Of a stretch of 64,000 bases of DNA, positions 28,239 to 36,796 are shown piece by piece. Both the position numbers and the translations under genes were made by a program. The notes below the pieces were generated by a model that worked only from the letters and a program-made list of their open reading frames with translations, did no database searches and was not told the origin of the DNA. Source of the DNA: Thiomicrorhabdus sp. zzn3 (GTDB lineage Bacteria; Pseudomonadota; Gammaproteobacteria; Thiomicrospirales; Thiomicrospiraceae); the NCBI RefSeq assembly GCF_029767755.1, contig NZ_JARUQS010000002.1, positions 248,808-312,807 on the forward strand, in the 5' to 3' direction. Position 1 is the stretch's first letter; each line of letters opens with the position of its first letter.

Positions 28239-28955
28239 ATGGGTAGAGCGTTCCAAAACCGTAAAGAGTCCATGGCCAAAACTTCCGATCAGAAGGCCAA
28301 GGTTTACAGCAAATACAGTAAAGAAATTTACATGTGCGCCAAAAACGGCGGCGTGGAAACCAGTGCTAATTTGGCGCTGGCCGGATTGATCGAACGCGCC
28401 AAGCGCGAGCAAGTGCCGGCGCACGTGATTGAAAAAGCGATTGATAAGGCCAAAGGTGGCGGCGGCGAAGATTTTGCGGTGGCGCGTTATGAAGGCTACG
28501 GTCCGGGCAATTCCATGGTGATTGTAGAGTGTTTGACCGATAACCCTAACCGTACCTTCGGCGATTTGCGCGGGGTGTTCAACAAAGCCAAAGCGAAATT
28601 GGGTACGCAAGGCAGCGTCAGCCACATGTTTGACCACAGCGCGATTTTTGTGTTTGCCGGTGACGATGAAGAGGCGGTACTGGAAGCCTTGATGATGGCG
28701 GATGTGGACGTGAGTGACATTGAAGCGGAAGATGGCAAAATTACCGTATTTGCGCCGAATACGGAATACGCCAAAACCCGCCAAGCGTTGACCGACGCGT
28801 TTGACGGCATTGAATTCGAAGTGGACGAAATCCAGTTTATTCCTCAGATGTTCAAAACCCTGGAAGGTGAAGACCTGGAACAGTTCGAGAAGTTTATCGA
28901 TCTGCTGGAAAACGTCGACGATGTCCAGAACATCTATTACGACGTTGAACTGTAG
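28239..28955 (+). CDS. YebC/PmpR/TACO1 family protein, YeeN-like
   Basis: About 238 residues from ATG 28239 ([15 protein letters not shown]); an upstream in-frame start at 28218 adds seven non-family residues. Core signatures are [39 protein letters not shown] and [15 protein letters not shown]. The N-terminus GRAFQNRK resembles the YeeN paralogue rather than YebC (GHSKWANIKHRK). YebC-type proteins help ribosomes through polyproline stretches and were earlier described as DNA-binding regulators. Monocistronic, convergent with the sigma-54 activator. Confidence 0.9.
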   Translation: MGRAFQNRKESMAKTSDQKAKVYSKYSKEIYMCAKNGGVETSANLALAGLIERAKREQVPAHVIEKAIDKAKGGGGEDFAVARYEGYGPGNSMVIVECLTDNPNRTFGDLRGVFNKAKAKLGTQGSVSHMFDHSAIFVFAGDDEEAVLEALMMADVDVSDIEAEDGKITVFAPNTEYAKTRQALTDAFDGIEFEVDEIQFIPQMFKTLEGEDLEQFEKFIDLLENVDDVQNIYYDVEL

Positions 28956-29013
28956 GCGTTATTGCGCTTAATGGTTTTCCTTTTCACCGCATCTTGTCTG
29001 GGTGCGGTAACCT

Positions 29014-29043
29014 CCCAAACGGAGCAGGCCTGTTCCGTTTGGG
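29014..29043. terminator. Large hairpin built around a CAGGCCTG copy
   Basis: CCCAAACGGA (29014-29023) and TCCGTTTGGG (29034-29043) pair perfectly, with CAGGCCTG (29025-29032) at the apex, itself self-complementary, giving an almost continuous 30-base stem. It lies between the convergent yebC-like and activator genes, where a bidirectional terminator is expected. No clear U-tract follows. A weaker ACCGCA/TGCGGT stem lies 30 bp to the left. Confidence 0.5.
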
Positions 29044-29072
29044 GACTTCTCCGCTTCAGCTCTGCTGGCGGG

Positions 29073-30959
29073 TTACACCTCAATATAGTGATGGCGGTTG
29101 ATTCCCAGCTTCTTAATCCGTGAACTTAAGGTAGTGGGTTTGATGTTGAGCAGGCTTGCAGCACCGTCTTTGCCGAATACTTTGCCGTTACAGTGTTTTA
29201 AGGCATTAATAATGTTACGTTTTTCTAATGCTTGCAGATCTTCTTTGGTTTGAATGTCCATCGAGATTGTTGCCTGTTCACTCATGGAGAGTGGAAGCTC
29301 GCGTGTTTGTGGCAAATTGAGTTCCAAGCGTGTGTCGTGGGAAAGGATCACCGCGCGCTCAATCACATTGACCAGTTCCCGGATGTTGCCGGGCCAGTTA
29401 TAAGCCTGCATTTTTTGAATGTCTCCCAGCGTCAATGTCATTGGCGGCTTGTTGAACTTGGTGCACGCCAGTTTCAAAAAATGATCTGCAAGTAACGGAA
29501 TGTCTTCGCTCCGTTCGCGTAGCGGGCTCGACTCGATCGGGAACACATTTAAGCGGAAATAGAGGTCCTCGCGGAAGTTTTTATTTTGTACTTCCTGTTT
29601 TAAATCTCGGTTGGTCGCGGCGATGATGCGCACATTCACCGAACGGGTTTTGGACTCTCCAACCCGTTCAAACTGCTGTTCCTGAAGCACGCGCAGCAGT
29701 TTGCTTTGCAGTTCCATGGGAATTTCCCCGACCTCATCGAGAAACAGTGATCCGCCGTCGGCCAGTTCAAAGCGCCCGGCGCGATCGCTGACCGCGCCGG
29801 TAAAGGCACCTTTAATGTGGCCGAAAAACTCGCTCTCGAAAAGTTCACGCGGAATGGAGGCGCAGTTCACCCGGATTAGCGGGCGGTTTTTGCGGCCGCT
29901 GCTTTCGTGAATGGCGCGTGCGATCAACTCTTTACCGGTGCCGGATTCGCCGTGAATGAAGACGTTGGCGTCGGTGGGGGCAACCAGCTCAATCTGTTGA
30001 ATGATTTTGTGAATGGCCGCGCTTTTGCCGACGATTTCTTTGTAGTTGTGTTCGGCACGGTACTCTTCCTGCAAATAGGCGTTTTCCAATTCCAGGCGCT
30101 GTTGAAGGCTTTGCACCTCTTTTAGGGCGGCATGAAGCTGTTCCTCGGCGCGTTTGCGTTCGCTGATGTCGCGAAAAATGATCACCGCGCCGACCAGACG
30201 CTCGTTGTCGACAATGGGGGTACTGGTGTATTCCACCTGTATGGCGTTGCCATCTTTGCGCCAAAACAATTCATCTTCGACATGGCGTACTTCGCCATCC
30301 CGGAAGGCCGCATAGATATGGCAATCCCGACCATGGTATTCGCTGCCGTCTTCATGGCTGTGGTGAATCATGGCGTGCATATTTTTGCCAATCAATTCAT
30401 TGGCTTTCCAACCCAGCATGCGTTCCGCCGCGGGGTTCATGAAGGTCGTGTTGCCATCGGTATCCACGCCGTAAATGCCCTCGCCGGCGGCTTGCAGAAT
30501 CAACTGGTTTTCATGTTCGAATTCGCGGAAGACGTTTTCGATCGTTTTCCACTTTTGCAAACCATCGCGATGCAGGCGGTTGGCATCGGCAAGGCGTTCG
30601 AGCTGTTCAAGGGTTTTTTTATTGCGCAGGGTAAACCCTAACAGCGGTTCCGCAGGGGATTCTGTCTGTTGAATGCGGGAGGCAGAGGTTTCTATGTCCA
30701 ATACTGTCTGATGACTGAGTGCTTGCAGTTCATTCGACCAGGCCTGTCCGGTTTCCAGTGCTTCTTCGGTAAAGACGACGAGTTTGGAGAGGCTGGGCCT
30801 GAAAATCGAGGTGACGGAAACGCTCAATAGTTCGGCAAGGGGTTTGCCGAAGAGTGAAGCGGCGGCTTTATTGGCTTGAATAATTCGGTTCTCAAACGGC
30901 GAAACAATCAGCATTGCTTCGCTGTTATGCCTAAAGAGGTCAGAGAAAATATTCATCAT
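29073..30959 (-). CDS. Sigma-54-dependent activator with two PAS domains
   Basis: A 628-residue enhancer-binding protein. PAS 1 (about 5-110) and PAS 2 (about 155-280, VDTDGNTTFMNPAAERMLG) form the sensor. The AAA+ domain (about 310-545) has Walker A GESGTGKEL and the sigma-54 contact loop GAFTGA (near residue 380). A C-terminal Fis-type helix-turn-helix follows (GKDGAASLLNIKPTTLSSRIKKLG). No receiver domain, so it senses directly, perhaps redox or a small ligand. It is divergent from the cyanate operon, whose control region has both a palindromic activator site and a -24/-12 promoter, so it is the likely activator of cynABDS. Confidence 0.9.
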   Translation of the reverse strand: MMNIFSDLFRHNSEAMLIVSPFENRIIQANKAAASLFGKPLAELLSVSVTSIFRPSLSKLVVFTEEALETGQAWSNELQALSHQTVLDIETSASRIQQTESPAEPLLGFTLRNKKTLEQLERLADANRLHRDGLQKWKTIENVFREFEHENQLILQAAGEGIYGVDTDGNTTFMNPAAERMLGWKANELIGKNMHAMIHHSHEDGSEYHGRDCHIYAAFRDGEVRHVEDELFWRKDGNAIQVEYTSTPIVDNERLVGAVIIFRDISERKRAEEQLHAALKEVQSLQQRLELENAYLQEEYRAEHNYKEIVGKSAAIHKIIQQIELVAPTDANVFIHGESGTGKELIARAIHESSGRKNRPLIRVNCASIPRELFESEFFGHIKGAFTGAVSDRAGRFELADGGSLFLDEVGEIPMELQSKLLRVLQEQQFERVGESKTRSVNVRIIAATNRDLKQEVQNKNFREDLYFRLNVFPIESSPLRERSEDIPLLADHFLKLACTKFNKPPMTLTLGDIQKMQAYNWPGNIRELVNVIERAVILSHDTRLELNLPQTRELPLSMSEQATISMDIQTKEDLQALEKRNIINALKHCNGKVFGKDGAASLLNIKPTTLSSRIKKLGINRHHYIEV

Positions 30960-31011
30960 GTTTCCTATTTGGAACGGTGAGTTTTGAGGTTAAAACAAAA
31001 ACCGAACCAAC

Positions 31012-31033
31012 TGCCTACGAAGATTCGTAGGCA
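31012..31033. promoter_or_regulatory. Palindromic upstream activator site for the sigma-54 activator
   Basis: Perfect inverted repeat: TGCCTACGAA (31012-31021), a GA spacer, and TTCGTAGGCA (31024-31033). It lies about 105 bp upstream of the -24/-12 promoter and about 50 bp from the activator gene start. This is the position and symmetry expected for a Fis-type HTH dimer. A further partial half-site (TACGAA) follows at about 31038. Binding is inferred. Confidence 0.65.
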
Positions 31034-31138
31034 TAGGTACGAAATTTAGTATTAATCCGAAAAGTTGTGGCGCGTTGGGAGGGGTGTTTTTCTTAAAATA
31101 TTGATGTAAAACAACGTGTTGTATTTGCATTAGGCGAC

Positions 31139-31154
31139 TGGCATACACGCTGCT
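31139..31154 (+). promoter_or_regulatory. Sigma-54 (-24/-12) promoter of the cyanate operon
   Basis: TGGCAT, six bases, then TGCT, with the essential GG (31140-31141) and GC (31152-31153) separated by exactly ten bases as required for sigma-54. Transcription would start near 31165, about 85 bp before the substrate-binding protein gene. It fits with the neighbouring sigma-54 activator and the palindrome at 31012-31033. Confidence 0.7.
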
Positions 31155-31249
31155 CTTTAGGAAAGAGATTTGATGGTCTGCGAAATGAGATGTGTGTTTG
31201 CTGCACTGATTTTGATCAAGTTCTAACCTAAACTGTGCGAGGTGTTGAG

Positions 31250-32722
31250 ATGTCTTTTAAAAGCTTAAGCGATCCGTTTGATCCTAATAAGAGTCTGCTG
31301 CATAAGTCAGACTGTGACTGTCCGATTTGTAAAACCGAAAAGCAGTCGGCGCATTTGTCGGAATCCCAAAAACAGGAAGCGATTGAAAAATCCGTTTACG
31401 AGTCTGGAATGAGTGCGAAAACGGCACATATGGATGCCACGATGGATTCGGCGTTGGATTCGAATGAAGCGATTATGGACCGTGCGATTGAGAGTGCGGT
31501 GGTGCGTTCGGTGTTCGGTCATAACGAAATGAGCCGTCGTTCGTTCCTGAGCATGATTGGTGGCGGTACTGCGGCAGCGGTATTGGGCAGCGTGTTCCCG
31601 ATGGCGGAAGCGAAGGCCGCCATTAAAGAGACGATGGGTCTTGGCAAGCTGGAAAAGAGCAAACTCAACATCGGTTTTGTGCCGATTACCTGTGCAACGC
31701 CGATCATCATGGCGCACCCAATGGGCTTCTATGAGCGTTACGGTCTGGACGTTGACGTCATTAAAACCGCCGGTTGGGCGGTGGCGCGTGATAAGTCGCT
31801 GGCCAAAGAGTATGACGCGTCGCACATGTTGACCCCAATGCCATTGGCGATGTCGATGGGTGCGGGTTCGACGGCAAAACCATTCATTATGCCGACGGTT
31901 GAAAACATCAACGGTCAGGCGATTGTGTTGCATAACGATCACAAAGACAAACGCGATCCAAAACAGTGGAAAGGTTTCAAATTCGGTGTGCCGTTCGAGT
32001 ATTCCATGCATAACTTCCTGTTGCGTTATTACGTGGCCGAGCACGGTTTGGATCCAGACAAGGATATTCAGATTCGTGTGGTTCCGCCACCAGAGATGGT
32101 TGCGAACTTGAGAGCGGGTAACCTGGACGGTTATCTGTCTCCGGATCCATTCAATCAGCGTGCGGTTTGGGAAAAAGTCGGTTTCATCCACACTTTGACC
32201 AAAGACATTTGGGAAGGCCATCCATGCTGTGCTTTTGCCTGTTCTAAAGAGTTTGCGGTGGAAAACCCAAATACCTACGGCGCGTTGTTGCGCTCGATCA
32301 TTGATGCGACGGAGTACTCGGCCAAGGCGGAAAACCGTAAAGAAATTGCCGAAGCGATCTCACCGAAGAACTATCTGAACCAGCCGGTGCCGGTGGTACA
32401 GCAGGTTCTGACTGGGCGCTATGCAGACGGTTTGGGCGGGGTACAAGATGTACCGGACCGTATCGATTTCGACCCGTTCCCCTGGCATTCGATGGGTGTG
32501 TGGATTCTGACGCAGATGAAGCGCTGGGGTTATATCAAAGGCGATATCGACTACAACAAGATCGCTGAAGAAGTGTATCTGGCCTCTGAAACCGGTGCGG
32601 TGATGAAAGAGCTGGGCTATACCCCTCCGGATAAAACCTATGAAAACTACACCATCATGGGTAAAGAGTTCGACTACACCAAACCAGAAGAGTATTTGAA
32701 CAGTTTTACAATCCGTAGATAG
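31250..32722 (+). CDS. cynA: Cyanate/nitrate-type ABC transporter substrate-binding protein
   Basis: About 490 residues from ATG 31250 (GAGGT six bases upstream). The NrtA/CmpA/CynA fold is recognisable from KLNIGFVPITCATPIIMAHPMGF, then DASHMLTPMPLAMSMG, then GYLSPDPFNQRAV. A Tat signal (MSRRSFLSMIGGG, Arg at 96-97) sits after an unusual 90-residue cytoplasmic extension carrying CDCPIC (Cys 22, 24, 27), a possible metal site. Nitrate, bicarbonate and cyanate binders share this family; the downstream cyanase makes cyanate the best guess. First gene of a sigma-54-controlled operon. Confidence 0.82.
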   Translation: MSFKSLSDPFDPNKSLLHKSDCDCPICKTEKQSAHLSESQKQEAIEKSVYESGMSAKTAHMDATMDSALDSNEAIMDRAIESAVVRSVFGHNEMSRRSFLSMIGGGTAAAVLGSVFPMAEAKAAIKETMGLGKLEKSKLNIGFVPITCATPIIMAHPMGFYERYGLDVDVIKTAGWAVARDKSLAKEYDASHMLTPMPLAMSMGAGSTAKPFIMPTVENINGQAIVLHNDHKDKRDPKQWKGFKFGVPFEYSMHNFLLRYYVAEHGLDPDKDIQIRVVPPPEMVANLRAGNLDGYLSPDPFNQRAVWEKVGFIHTLTKDIWEGHPCCAFACSKEFAVENPNTYGALLRSIIDATEYSAKAENRKEIAEAISPKNYLNQPVPVVQQVLTGRYADGLGGVQDVPDRIDFDPFPWHSMGVWILTQMKRWGYIKGDIDYNKIAEEVYLASETGAVMKELGYTPPDKTYENYTIMGKEFDYTKPEEYLNSFTIRR

Positions 32723-32739
32723 GAGACAAGGGGAAATTT

Positions 32740-33570
32740 ATGTCTAAGGCATTGAGACTCAAGTCGACACTGGTCTCTCTGGTTCTGTTGGTGATCTTGT
32801 TAGGGGGCTGGGAATGGATGAACCAAATCCCGGCCGATACCAAGCCGCTGACAGAATACGAAATGCTGATGGGTGGTGCCTCTCAAGAAGCGAGAGTGCC
32901 GCCACCTTCCGAAATCATTAAATTGGGTTACGAAGAATTGAGTGACCCGTTTTATGACGCAGGCCCGAATGATAAGGGGATCGGCATTCAGTTGGGGTAT
33001 TCCATTTACCGGGTGTTAATGGGCTTTTTGCTAGCCGCACTCATTGCCATTCCGGTCGGATTTTTGATTGGCATGTCACCGGTGATGTATAACGCCTTGA
33101 ACCCGTATATTCAGGTATTAAGACCGATCTCGCCACTGGCTTGGATGCCTTTGGCGCTGTTTGTGATCAAGGATTCCGAGCTGTCAGCGATTTTCGTTAT
33201 CTTCATCTGTTCCATTTGGCCGATGTTGCTGAACACCGCTTTCGGTGTCGCTAATGTCCGCAAAGATTGGATCAATGTCGCGAAGACGCATGAGTTAAGC
33301 GCCCTTAAAACCGCGTGGTATGTGGTGCTGCCGGCTGCCGCGCCGACCATTCTGACGGGGATGCGTATTTCCATCGGGATTGCCTGGTTGGTGATCGTGG
33401 CTGCAGAGATGTTGGTGGGGGGAACCGGAATCGGCTATTACGTGTGGAATGAGTGGAACAACCTAAACCTGGCCAGTGTGATTTTCTCGATTCTGATGAT
33501 CGGGGTCGTGGGGATGCTGCTTGACCTTATTTTAGGGGGTGCGGCCCGCTGGATCGAGTATCGGGAATAG
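32740..33570 (+). CDS. cynB: Cyanate-type ABC transporter permease
   Basis: A 276-residue inner-membrane permease of the NrtB/CynB/SsuC family with about six helices. The EAA loop region is KTHELSALKTAWYVVLPAAAPTILTGMRISIGIAW in outline. A periplasmic stretch after the first helix (about 30-70) is typical of nitrate/cyanate permeases. It follows the binding protein by 17 bp and precedes the ATPase by 8 bp. The family name cynB is from context. Confidence 0.82.
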   Translation: MSKALRLKSTLVSLVLLVILLGGWEWMNQIPADTKPLTEYEMLMGGASQEARVPPPSEIIKLGYEELSDPFYDAGPNDKGIGIQLGYSIYRVLMGFLLAALIAIPVGFLIGMSPVMYNALNPYIQVLRPISPLAWMPLALFVIKDSELSAIFVIFICSIWPMLLNTAFGVANVRKDWINVAKTHELSALKTAWYVVLPAAAPTILTGMRISIGIAWLVIVAAEMLVGGTGIGYYVWNEWNNLNLASVIFSILMIGVVGMLLDLILGGAARWIEYRE

Positions 33571-33578
33571 GAGGTTGA

Positions 33579-34430
33579 ATGACAGCGCATTTTTTAGAAG
33601 TACAAGGTTTGAAGAAAAGCTATCCGGGTAAAGGCAAACACCCGGAAGCGGTGATTTTTGAGCACGCCAATTTCCAGATTGAAAAGGGGGAGTTTGTCTG
33701 TGTGATCGGTCACTCGGGCTGCGGTAAATCAACGATTTTGAATATTTTGGCCGGCTTGGACGAAGCCAGCGACGGCGTCGTCATTATGGATGGCAAAGAG
33801 GTATCGGGTCCCAGCTTGGAACGTGGTGTGGTCTTCCAGAACTACAGCCTGCTTCCTTGGCGTACGGCGCTGCAAAACATCACTTTTGCGGTTCAGGCAC
33901 GCTGGCCGCAATGGAGCAAGGACCAGGTGGTCGAACACAGTATGAAATATTTGGATCTGGTCGGCCTTAAAGGCGCAGAGCACCGCAAGCCGTCGGAGTT
34001 GTCCGGCGGAATGCGCCAGCGCGTGAGTATTGCCCGTGCCTTTGCCACTCAACCGCAGATGCTGCTGATGGATGAACCGTTTGGCGCGCTGGATGCCTTG
34101 ACCCGGGGCGTGATTCAGGAAGAGTTGATTAAGATCTGGAGTGAATCCAAGCAAACCGTTTTTATGATTACCCACGATGTGGATGAGGCGATTCTGCTTT
34201 CCGACCGGATTCTGCTGATGTCTAACGGTCCGAAAGCGCAAATTGCGGAGTCGGTAGAGGTGTCGATCCCCCGACCACGGAAGCGTACCGAAGTCATTCA
34301 CCATGATGACTATTATAAAATTCGTAACCATTTAGTCGATTTCCTGGTTAATCGCTCTAAAGAGTACGCCAGGGACCAGGAAGAGATTGATCCGAATCGT
34401 CAGCCGACGACGGTCAGTTTTGCACGCTAA
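33579..34430 (+). CDS. cynD: Cyanate-type ABC transporter ATP-binding protein
   Basis: A 283-residue NrtD/CynD/SsuB-like ATPase. P-loop GHSGCGKST, Q-loop VVFQNYSLLPWRTALQN, signature LSGGMRQRV, Walker B MLLMDEPFGALD and switch MITHDVDEAIL are all intact. A C-terminal segment after about residue 225 (IPRPRKRTEVIHHDDYYKIRNHLVDFL in outline) is characteristic of nitrate/cyanate systems. GGAGG lies immediately upstream of the ATG. It energises uptake through the permease just before it. Confidence 0.85.
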   Translation: MTAHFLEVQGLKKSYPGKGKHPEAVIFEHANFQIEKGEFVCVIGHSGCGKSTILNILAGLDEASDGVVIMDGKEVSGPSLERGVVFQNYSLLPWRTALQNITFAVQARWPQWSKDQVVEHSMKYLDLVGLKGAEHRKPSELSGGMRQRVSIARAFATQPQMLLMDEPFGALDALTRGVIQEELIKIWSESKQTVFMITHDVDEAILLSDRILLMSNGPKAQIAESVEVSIPRPRKRTEVIHHDDYYKIRNHLVDFLVNRSKEYARDQEEIDPNRQPTTVSFAR

Positions 34431-34460
34431 AGGAAAGAAAAGGAATAAGGGGAAAAAGAG

Positions 34461-34904
34461 ATGATGTCCAAAGTAGAAATGACCGAAGCCATTATTTTGG
34501 CCAAAGCCGAAAAAGGAGCGAGCTGGCAGAGCATTGCCGAAGCGGTCGGATTGAGTGAAGTCTTTACCACTTCCGCTTGTTTAGGCATGAACAGTCTGAA
34601 AGTGGAAGCCGCAGAAAAGCTGTGTGCCTTTTTAGGTTTAGACAGCGAAGTCTCTACGGCATTGCAAGCGTTCCCGCATAAGAGCTGGGAGAAGGCGGTA
34701 CCGACCGATCCGTTGATCTATCGTCTGTATGAAATCGTTGGGGTTTATGGGCCGACCATGAAAGAACTGATTCATGAAAAGTTCGGTGACGGCATTATGA
34801 GCGCCATCGATTTCTCGATGGATATTGATAAGGAAGAGAACCCGGCGGGTGATCGCGTGGTGGTGACCATGAACGGTAAGTTCCTGCCCTACAAGGCTTG
34901 GTAG
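34461..34904 (+). CDS. cynS: Cyanate hydratase (cyanase)
   Basis: A 147-residue protein, about the usual length, with an N-terminal helix-turn-helix-like domain and the catalytic C-terminal domain. The E. coli catalytic residues Arg96, Glu99 and Ser122 correspond to the Arg and Glu of IYRLYEIVGVYG and the Ser of GDGIMSAIDF; LIHEKFGDGI is nearly invariant. It converts cyanate and bicarbonate to carbamate, giving ammonia and CO2 in the cytosol. In an autotroph this supplies both nitrogen and inorganic carbon. Last gene of the sigma-54-controlled cyn operon. Confidence 0.95.
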   Translation: MMSKVEMTEAIILAKAEKGASWQSIAEAVGLSEVFTTSACLGMNSLKVEAAEKLCAFLGLDSEVSTALQAFPHKSWEKAVPTDPLIYRLYEIVGVYGPTMKELIHEKFGDGIMSAIDFSMDIDKEENPAGDRVVVTMNGKFLPYKAW

Positions 34905-34913
34905 AAGGCGTAT

Positions 34914-34936
34914 CCATTTGTCAGATAGACAAGTGG
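34914..34936 (+). terminator. Possible hairpin terminator after cynS
   Basis: CCATTTGTC (34914-34922) pairs with GACAAGTGG (34928-34936) with one G-U pair and a 5-base loop, ten bases after the cynS stop. The following bases are not a U-tract, so it may stabilise the 3' end rather than terminate. Confidence 0.35.
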
Positions 34937-35099
34937 GTGGGTCGCAGGAAAGGGAGTCTGTAGAATTTTGTAAAAAGGCAGACAATCGTTGTTTTTGACT
35001 TGCAGCGCGCGGTATGCAGAATGTAAGTTTAGAGCGGGCCTTGATTAAAGCCCCTTCTCCTTCATTTTACGCCACACGCCAACATCAAGAGAATTGTCT

Positions 35100-35570
35100 A
35101 TGAATCTGTCAACCTTAGTGGCCACCTCCCTGCATACCGTTACCGCGGTGTTATGGATAGGTGGCATTTTTTTAGCCTATCGAGTCTTGCGTCCCGCCGC
35201 CATGCAATTGGAGCCTTCTGAAAGGTTATCTCTGTGGATGGGGGTGTTCAACCGTTTTTTTCCCTGGGTCTGGGGATTCATTCTGGTGTTGGTTGTGTCC
35301 GGGTATTGGGATTGGATGGTGCGTTTCGGCGGGTTTGAAGCGGCGCCTTTTTATCTACATGTGATGCATTTGATTGGCTGGGTGATGATTTTTCTGTTTG
35401 CCTGGTTGTATTTTGTGCCGTTTGCCCGCTTTAAGAACCTGGTGCTCAGCTACGACTTTGTTGAAGCGGGACAGGTGATGAATAAGCAAATGCGTCCGAT
35501 TATTGCCCTGAACCTGTTTTTGGGAGTATCGGAAGCGGTGATCGGCGCTTCCGGTCCTTTTTGGAGCTAA
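35100..35570 (+). CDS. CopD-family integral membrane protein
   Basis: About 156 residues from ATG 35100, with four predicted membrane helices. His and Trp near the first helix (SLHTVTAVLWIGGIFLAYRVLRP) and HVMHLIGWVMIF in the third match the CopD/YozB-like four-helix family. Some members carry copper or bind haem through these His residues. The function here is not clear; it is not in the copper operon. A strong terminator follows at 35613-35640. Confidence 0.65.
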   Translation: MNLSTLVATSLHTVTAVLWIGGIFLAYRVLRPAAMQLEPSERLSLWMGVFNRFFPWVWGFILVLVVSGYWDWMVRFGGFEAAPFYLHVMHLIGWVMIFLFAWLYFVPFARFKNLVLSYDFVEAGQVMNKQMRPIIALNLFLGVSEAVIGASGPFWS

Positions 35571-35581
35571 ACGAAATCGAA

Positions 35582-35589
35582 CAGGCCTG
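35582..35589. repeat. CAGGCCTG copy upstream of a terminator
   Basis: Full palindrome GAACAGGCCTGTTC located between the CopD-like stop and the intrinsic terminator. See the family entry at 2902. Confidence 0.85.
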
Positions 35590-35612
35590 TTCAAAAGGCG
35601 TGCTTCAGACAT

Positions 35613-35640
35613 AAAAAAGCCCGTTTTATACGGGCTTTTT
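35613..35640. terminator. Bidirectional intrinsic terminator
   Basis: AAGCCCG and CGGGCTT stem with a TTTTATA loop, flanked by an A-run on the left and a T-run on the right, so it works for both the CopD-like gene (plus) and the hydrolase gene (minus), which converge here. Confidence 0.9.
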
Positions 35641-35687
35641 AGTTTCGGTTTCTCGGCAGAAGTGCCGAAAACAACCTGCTCAATGGT

Positions 35688-36602
35688 TTATTCTTGCGCC
35701 ATAAACTCGGCGGCGGCGGCAGCGAGGTCTTCATTGGCAAAATCCAGGAAGAAGTGATCCGCGTCTTCCAATGTCAGCGTCTGTACCTTACCGGCATCCG
35801 CCAATGGCTGGATTTTTTCCGGTAAATTCGGTACGGCGGTATCCGCGCTGCCCATCACCACCAAAGTCGGTTTTTTCACTGCTTTCAGCAGCGTTGGCGT
35901 GTCAAATTGTGGTTTGACGTTATAGTAGTCGGCAAAGGCGGCGGCGGTGACTTGGGTTTGTTTACAGTAGATGAAATCAACGTCTTTCATCATGGTGTCG
36001 CCCTTGCCTGCGGCCACCATTTTGTTGGCGTTATCCAGAATCGGTTGTAGCGGTTTGCCGTATTTCTCTTCATACTCAGCCGCGGACTGCTGTTCGCCGG
36101 TGGCCGGCGCAATCAGTACCACGTTTTTTATCGCATTGCTGTCGTGTTCCACCGCATACCAGGCGGTTTGGTTGCCGCCGCGGGAGTGGCCCATCAAGGT
36201 GACTTGCTCAGAGCCCTGAGATTTAAGCCAGTTTAACCAGAAGTCGATCTCTTTCAGCGCATCGGTATGCTTGTGGGTATGCGGCACCGCGCAGTCGTAT
36301 TCGCCGTGACGGTCATTCAGACCCAAAGAGAGGTTGATCGCGAGCGAGCTGACACCCTGCGCGGCGAGGTTTTTTTGCAGCTGGGCGTAGGTGGAGCGGT
36401 CTTTGTGGGTCAGGGTGCCGTGCGTCAGCAGCACCATGTCGTCACCATAGCCTTTGCCGTCAGCCATCATCAAATTGGCGTTGACCGTCAGGCCGTTGTA
36501 GGTCTGTTTAATCTCTTTTTTTTCCGCAGCTTGTGCTGGAGCGGCTGCGAGCAAGTAACTGCCAAGCAGAGCAGGGGCAAACAGGGCGATCAGTTTTTTC
36601 AT
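35688..36602 (-). CDS. Exported alpha/beta hydrolase
   Basis: About 304 residues from ATG 36602 (GAGG upstream; an in-frame start at 36683 gives a long non-signal leader). The Sec signal ends APAQA. The nucleophile elbow is GHSRGG (Ser in VTLMGHSRGGNQTAWYA). The acid is probably in VVMGSADTAVP and the catalytic His in LEDADHFFLDF, so the triad is complete. It is a periplasmic esterase or related hydrolase; substrate unknown. Monocistronic, convergent with the CopD-like gene. Confidence 0.8.
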   Translation of the reverse strand: MKKLIALFAPALLGSYLLAAAPAQAAEKKEIKQTYNGLTVNANLMMADGKGYGDDMVLLTHGTLTHKDRSTYAQLQKNLAAQGVSSLAINLSLGLNDRHGEYDCAVPHTHKHTDALKEIDFWLNWLKSQGSEQVTLMGHSRGGNQTAWYAVEHDSNAIKNVVLIAPATGEQQSAAEYEEKYGKPLQPILDNANKMVAAGKGDTMMKDVDFIYCKQTQVTAAAFADYYNVKPQFDTPTLLKAVKKPTLVVMGSADTAVPNLPEKIQPLADAGKVQTLTLEDADHFFLDFANEDLAAAAAEFMAQE

Positions 36603-36796
36603 GGTGTTTTCCTCTTTTTTATTCCATGATGGGTGGGGTGTTATGCCTAAAATATTAGCAGAGACATGACCGGTGATACACAAAATTTTATTGCGTAAGT
36701 ATTTGTATTTTTAGTGGATTAAGTTATTGTACGGATAGGTGTTGCGTTTTTGTGTCATAGGGTGAAGCGGCTAGAACCGCCGTTGGGAGGATACGC

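Noticed and set aside
31307-32221. 304-residue open frame antisense to the substrate-binding protein gene
   Set aside because: Its composition is extremely rich in Arg and His, as expected for the reverse of a gene with strong codon bias, and the sense frame is a clear protein family.
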